Assembly: GCA_905478795.1 (NCBI GenBank)
Contig: CAJQJX010000020.1
Span: 1-45,269, forward strand
Reading direction: 5' to 3'
Source: an uncultured Flavobacteriales bacterium
Lineage (GTDB): Bacteria; Bacteroidota; Bacteroidia; Flavobacteriales_D; Sanyastnellaceae
Length of the DNA: 45,269 nucleotides
The position numbers were made by a program, and so were the translations under genes. This document shows, one piece after another, positions 42,892 through 45,269 of the stretch; the first letter of the stretch is position 1, and every line of letters begins with the position of its first letter. The notes beneath the pieces were generated by a model that was not told the origin of the DNA, made no database searches, and saw only the letters and a program-made list of their open reading frames with translations.

Positions 42892-42966
42892 AGCTATCGC
42901 TAGAATTGGCGATTGGCAAGTAGATTGTTAGGAAGGAAGGGCGCGAAGGCGCCCTTCTCTTTTTAC
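42892..42966 (+). ncRNA. Candidate small RNA of about 75 nt
   Basis: A complete promoter-to-terminator unit without an open frame: TATCTTTG at 42880-42887, a first hairpin (ATCGC/GCGAT, 42896-42900 with 42909-42913, 8-nt loop), an unpaired A/G-rich linker, and a terminator hairpin with U-tract. The predicted 5' end is about 42892. It could be a stand-alone sRNA, or an attenuator leader of the lipoprotein gene at 42993. No family recognised. Confidence 0.42.
42935..42965 (+). terminator. Intrinsic terminator
   Basis: Stem GAAGGGCGC/GCGCCCTTC (42936-42944 with 42949-42957), GAAG tetraloop, then TCTTTTT. It lies 27 nt before the lipoprotein ATG, so it separates that gene from upstream transcription. 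Confidence 0.8.
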
Positions 42967-42992
42967 CCAACTTTTCTACCGAAATTGCCAGC

Positions 42993-43451
42993 ATGAAATT
43001 CAAGGGCATTCATTTTTTCTCGGCCTTGTTGGCCCTCCTTCTAACGCTCCCTGGGTGTAAGGACCCTGAGCCCATTACCAGGTGCGTCATTGACCGGGTT
43101 GAAGTGCTGGTGACGGATCCAGATTACTTTGAGGATACTGTGGATGAGGGTGCCCCGGATATTTTTGTGGAATTGCGATTAGCGGCCTCTCAAACGGTCA
43201 TTTTTACATCGGGCACGGCGCAAGAAGCCCAGCTTCCTGTGAACTTGGACTTTGTCGCTGTCAACATTGAAGCGGAAGATTTTAATACCGAATTTGAGTT
43301 CACGGTCTTTGATGAAGATGTGGCCACAACACAAGATTTTATTGCGCTGGGGCTTCCCTTCAAAGCGCAGGATCATGTGGAGTCAGAGCGCACTGAAACG
43401 GACATTACCGATGGTGCAACGACAATTAGAGTGCACCTGATTTGGTACTGA
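42993..43451 (+). CDS. Hypothetical lipoprotein
   Basis: 152-aa lipoprotein with a canonical lipobox (LLLTLPGC, acylated Cys22) followed by KDPEP. The mature part is an acidic, beta-rich domain (VEVLVTDPDYFEDTVDEGAP, FEFTVFDEDVATTQDF, ATTIRVHLIWY) that resembles a C2- or Ig-like sandwich; no family assigned. It probably faces the periplasm or the cell surface. GAAATTGC, a one-base variant of the TAnnTT element, ends 4 nt before the ATG. Confidence 0.72.
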   Translation: MKFKGIHFFSALLALLLTLPGCKDPEPITRCVIDRVEVLVTDPDYFEDTVDEGAPDIFVELRLAASQTVIFTSGTAQEAQLPVNLDFVAVNIEAEDFNTEFEFTVFDEDVATTQDFIALGLPFKAQDHVESERTETDITDGATTIRVHLIWY

Positions 43452-43475
43452 GTCGTTTCGCACGTTGCAGTTGAC

Positions 43476-43483
43476 TATATTTG
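43476..43483 (+). promoter_or_regulatory. -7 element (TATATTTG) of rpsT
   Basis: Exact TAnnTTTG match, 18 nt before the rpsT ATG, as expected for a strongly expressed ribosomal protein gene of Bacteroidota. Confidence 0.6.
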
Positions 43484-43501
43484 CACCCCCAAAACGCAAG
43501 C

Positions 43502-43759
43502 ATGGCGAACCATAAATCAGCCCTCAAGCGCATCCGCTCCAACGAGAGCAAGCGTCTCAGCAACCGCTACTATCACAAAACGATGCGGAATGCTTTGCGG
43601 AAATACCGCGCCACAACCGATGCCAAAGAGCTGGAGGACCAGCTCCCAAAGATGGCGTCGATGATTGACCGACTTGCCAAAAAGAACGTCATTCACAAAA
43701 ACAAAGCAGGCAACCTCAAAAGCAGCCTCGTCCGCCACTTGGACACTGTGAAAGGTTAA
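43502..43759 (+). CDS. rpsT: 30S ribosomal protein S20
   Basis: 85-aa basic protein binding 16S rRNA early in 30S assembly. It begins [19 protein letters not shown], the conserved S20 N-terminus, which fixes the start at 43502; the frame is open a few codons upstream but without homologous sequence. The central helices ([14 protein letters not shown]) and the C-terminal segment [17 protein letters not shown] are family landmarks. Own promoter (43476-43483) and own terminator (43796-43822), so it is monocistronic. Confidence 0.97.
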   Translation: MANHKSALKRIRSNESKRLSNRYYHKTMRNALRKYRATTDAKELEDQLPKMASMIDRLAKKNVIHKNKAGNLKSSLVRHLDTVKG

Positions 43760-43795
43760 CCACTTTGGCCTCATGAAGGCCATTCAACATTCTGT

Positions 43796-43822
43796 AAAGG
43801 GAGGCTTCGGCCTCCCTTTTTT
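43796..43822 (+). terminator. Intrinsic terminator of rpsT
   Basis: Perfect 10-bp stem AAAGGGAGGC/GCCTCCCTTT (43796-43805 with 43810-43819), stable TTCG loop and a run of six T. Lies 36 nt after the rpsT stop. Confidence 0.9.
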
Positions 43823-43867
43823 ATTGGGCGTCAATTTGCCGGTACAAACCTCCATGTGGTCTTGCAG

Positions 43868-44521
43868 ATGATGCGTCCAAGGGAGCGGGCTATTGTTCAG
43901 GGCATAGGCGCATTGTCAGATGCTGAACTGGTGGCAGTGATGGTGGGCAGTGGCACTCAAGGTGAGGACGCTATGGGGGTGGCTCGCCGGATTTTGGCGG
44001 AGGTTGCAGGAGATTTACATGCTTTGGGGCGGTGTGATCTCCTAAGGTTGAGGACCCTGCATGGAATTGGAGATGCGCGGGCTGTGCTGATTAGTGCCGC
44101 CATGGAGTTGGGGCGAAGGCGGATGAGCAGGTTGGCCTCGCCCCTCATGCGGGTCACAAAGGCCGAGGAGATTGTCATGAGGTTCAGGTCTAGGCTCATC
44201 GATTTGGATGTAGAGGAGTTTTGGGCACTCGCGTTGTCGCGCGCCAATGCTCCCATAGCAGATCTGCTGATTTCTCGAGGCGGCCAGTCCGGAACAGTGG
44301 TTGACCCCAAAGTGGTGTTTCGCAAAGCGTTGTCCGTGAGGGCTGCGGCCGTTGTGCTCATTCACAACCATCCGAGCGGCAATCCGAACCCGAGCGCCGC
44401 TGATCGCAGGCTGACAGACGACCTTTCCGCTGTGGGAAAGTCAATGGATTTGCCTGTTCTCGATCATATCATCATTGCTGGTATGGGACACTTTAGCTTT
44501 GCAGACAATCACCTTATTTGA
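43868..44521 (+). CDS. radC: RadC family JAB-domain protein
   Basis: 217-aa protein. The N-terminal helix-hairpin-helix region (RPRERAIVQGIGALSDAELVAVMVGSG and LRTLHGIGDARAVLISAAMEL) is followed by the JAB1/MPN zinc-hydrolase domain with HNHPSGNPNPSAADRRLTDDL and VLDHIIIAG. RadC was named as a repair protein but its biochemical role is unsettled. The N-terminus is about 8 residues shorter than usual; a GTG at 43856 is an alternative start, four codons upstream. The last base of its stop overlaps the wecB-type ATG (TGATG). Confidence 0.9.
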   Translation: MMRPRERAIVQGIGALSDAELVAVMVGSGTQGEDAMGVARRILAEVAGDLHALGRCDLLRLRTLHGIGDARAVLISAAMELGRRRMSRLASPLMRVTKAEEIVMRFRSRLIDLDVEEFWALALSRANAPIADLLISRGGQSGTVVDPKVVFRKALSVRAAAVVLIHNHPSGNPNPSAADRRLTDDLSAVGKSMDLPVLDHIIIAGMGHFSFADNHLI

Positions 44522-45269
44522 TGTCAACCCGCTTTAACTCTTCCAAAGACCTGCTCACGGTGGTGGGGGCACGGCCCCAATTCATCAAGTCAGCAGCCGT
44601 AACGCGTGCGCTTGAAGGTGTGGGCCTTACTCAATGGCTGGTCCATACTGGACAGCATGCAGATGACAACATGAGCTTGGACTTCTTGCTTGAGCTAGAT
44701 GTCCCACCGCCAAATGCAATGATCCACCCATCCCAGGAGGGCCGAAGCATGCGTTTGGCCGATATGATGCGGGGTGTCGCCGAGCAAATTGAGCAAGTAA
44801 AGCCAAGGGCTGTATTGGTATATGGCGATACAGATAGTACGTTGGCAGGGGCATTGGCGGCGCATCACGCCGGGGTCACATTGGTCCATGTTGAGGCCGG
44901 ATTGCGCAGTGGTGACCGTGGTATGCCAGAAGAGCATAACCGCATCCTGACCGATCATTTGTCAGATGTGTTGTGCACTACTGGCCCCATCGCGTCGGAG
45001 CAGTTGCGCCAAGAAGGGGTGCCGTCAAGCCGCATCTTGGAAGTGGGAGATGTTATGCTGGACTTGGCGCTGGCTGCGAAAATGAAGGTGCAGAATCGCG
45101 GATTAAAGGGCTGGCCAACGGGGGACGCGCCTGTCATGGTGACGACACTCCATCGGCCCGCAACGGTGGACCATCCTCCGCTTCTTCAGGGTGCGCTCGA
45201 TGCGATGGCTCAATGGGCAGAAGCGACAGGCGGTACTGTGGTGTTTCCGGTTCATCCGAGAACCCAGAA
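44521..45269 (+). CDS. wecB: UDP-N-acetylglucosamine 2-epimerase, cut by the window edge
   Basis: The first 249 codons of an enzyme that converts UDP-GlcNAc to UDP-ManNAc for surface polysaccharides. Landmarks are VVGARPQFIKSAAVTRAL at the N-terminus, VLVYGDTDSTLAGALAAHHA (near 99), HVEAGLRSGDRGMPEEHNR (near 121) and TTLHRPATVDHPP (near 205). It begins at 44521, overlapping the radC stop by one base, so translation is probably coupled. The reading frame is open to the window edge. It may open a polysaccharide gene cluster to the right. Confidence 0.93.
   Translation, partial: MSTRFNSSKDLLTVVGARPQFIKSAAVTRALEGVGLTQWLVHTGQHADDNMSLDFLLELDVPPPNAMIHPSQEGRSMRLADMMRGVAEQIEQVKPRAVLVYGDTDSTLAGALAAHHAGVTLVHVEAGLRSGDRGMPEEHNRILTDHLSDVLCTTGPIASEQLRQEGVPSSRILEVGDVMLDLALAAKMKVQNRGLKGWPTGDAPVMVTTLHRPATVDHPPLLQGALDAMAQWAEATGGTVVFPVHPRTQ

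Overview
The window looks like a chromosomal segment of a Bacteroidota bacterium, most likely a marine member of the Flavobacteriales with fairly high GC. The evidence is: (i) six secreted proteins ending in type IX secretion (T9SS) C-terminal sorting domains of the YPNP/FPNP type; (ii) Cys-rich 'GCTDxxACNYDPxAxxxDGSC' repeats, which are typical of this order; (iii) a TonB-dependent receptor with a carboxypeptidase-like N-terminal domain; (iv) promoter elements of the Bacteroidota type (TAnnTTTG and close variants) and almost no Shine-Dalgarno sequences. No phage, insertion sequence, CRISPR array, rRNA or convincing tRNA is visible.

Layout. 1-600: apparently non-coding, with one decayed outer-membrane-barrel fragment. 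0.6-11.4 kb: a membrane-tethered TPR/HTH regulator, a secreted Kazal/Cys-repeat protein, a 58-aa membrane protein too small for routine gene calling, a 1210-aa secreted SGNH-type esterase, a J-domain/KTSC protein and a secreted M60-like (enhancin/mucinase-type) peptidase. 11.6-21.5 kb: mostly housekeeping and envelope genes: a ClsC-like phospholipase D lipoprotein, purT, a DUF6090-like membrane protein, a leucine-rich-repeat protein, a cupin, a polysaccharide flippase overlapping a glycosyltransferase, and cysQ. 21.6-24.0 kb: a five-domain fasciclin adhesin with two domains identical in protein sequence. 24.3-30.5 kb: a tight minus-strand operon encoding a lamin-tail secreted protein, a TonB-dependent receptor and a secreted OB-fold/FnIII/phospholipase-D-type nuclease. 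30.6-39.6 kb: a patatin-like lipase, a small membrane-anchored protein, a soluble histidine kinase, a di-heme cytochrome c peroxidase, a secreted metzincin and a CotH-type secreted kinase. 39.6-45.3 kb: rluF, an FAD amine-oxidase-like enzyme and a thioredoxin-like protein in one operon, two small secreted proteins, rpsT, radC and the start of a wecB-type epimerase cut by the window edge.

How the genes work together. The window is dominated by extracellular polymer handling and surface attachment: an esterase, two metalloproteases, a nuclease with its own outer-membrane receptor, an adhesin and a CotH protein. Most of these leave the cell through T9SS, whose machinery is not in the window. The best candidate for a distinct system is the lamin-tail/TonB receptor/PLD-nuclease operon, which I infer to be a nucleic-acid or phosphodiester scavenging locus.

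Two further points came from reading non-coding DNA. First, six genes have a TAnnTT-type -7 element ending exactly 4 nt before the start codon, which predicts leaderless mRNAs. Second, a stand-alone promoter-to-terminator unit of about 75 nt at 42.88-42.97 kb may be a small RNA.
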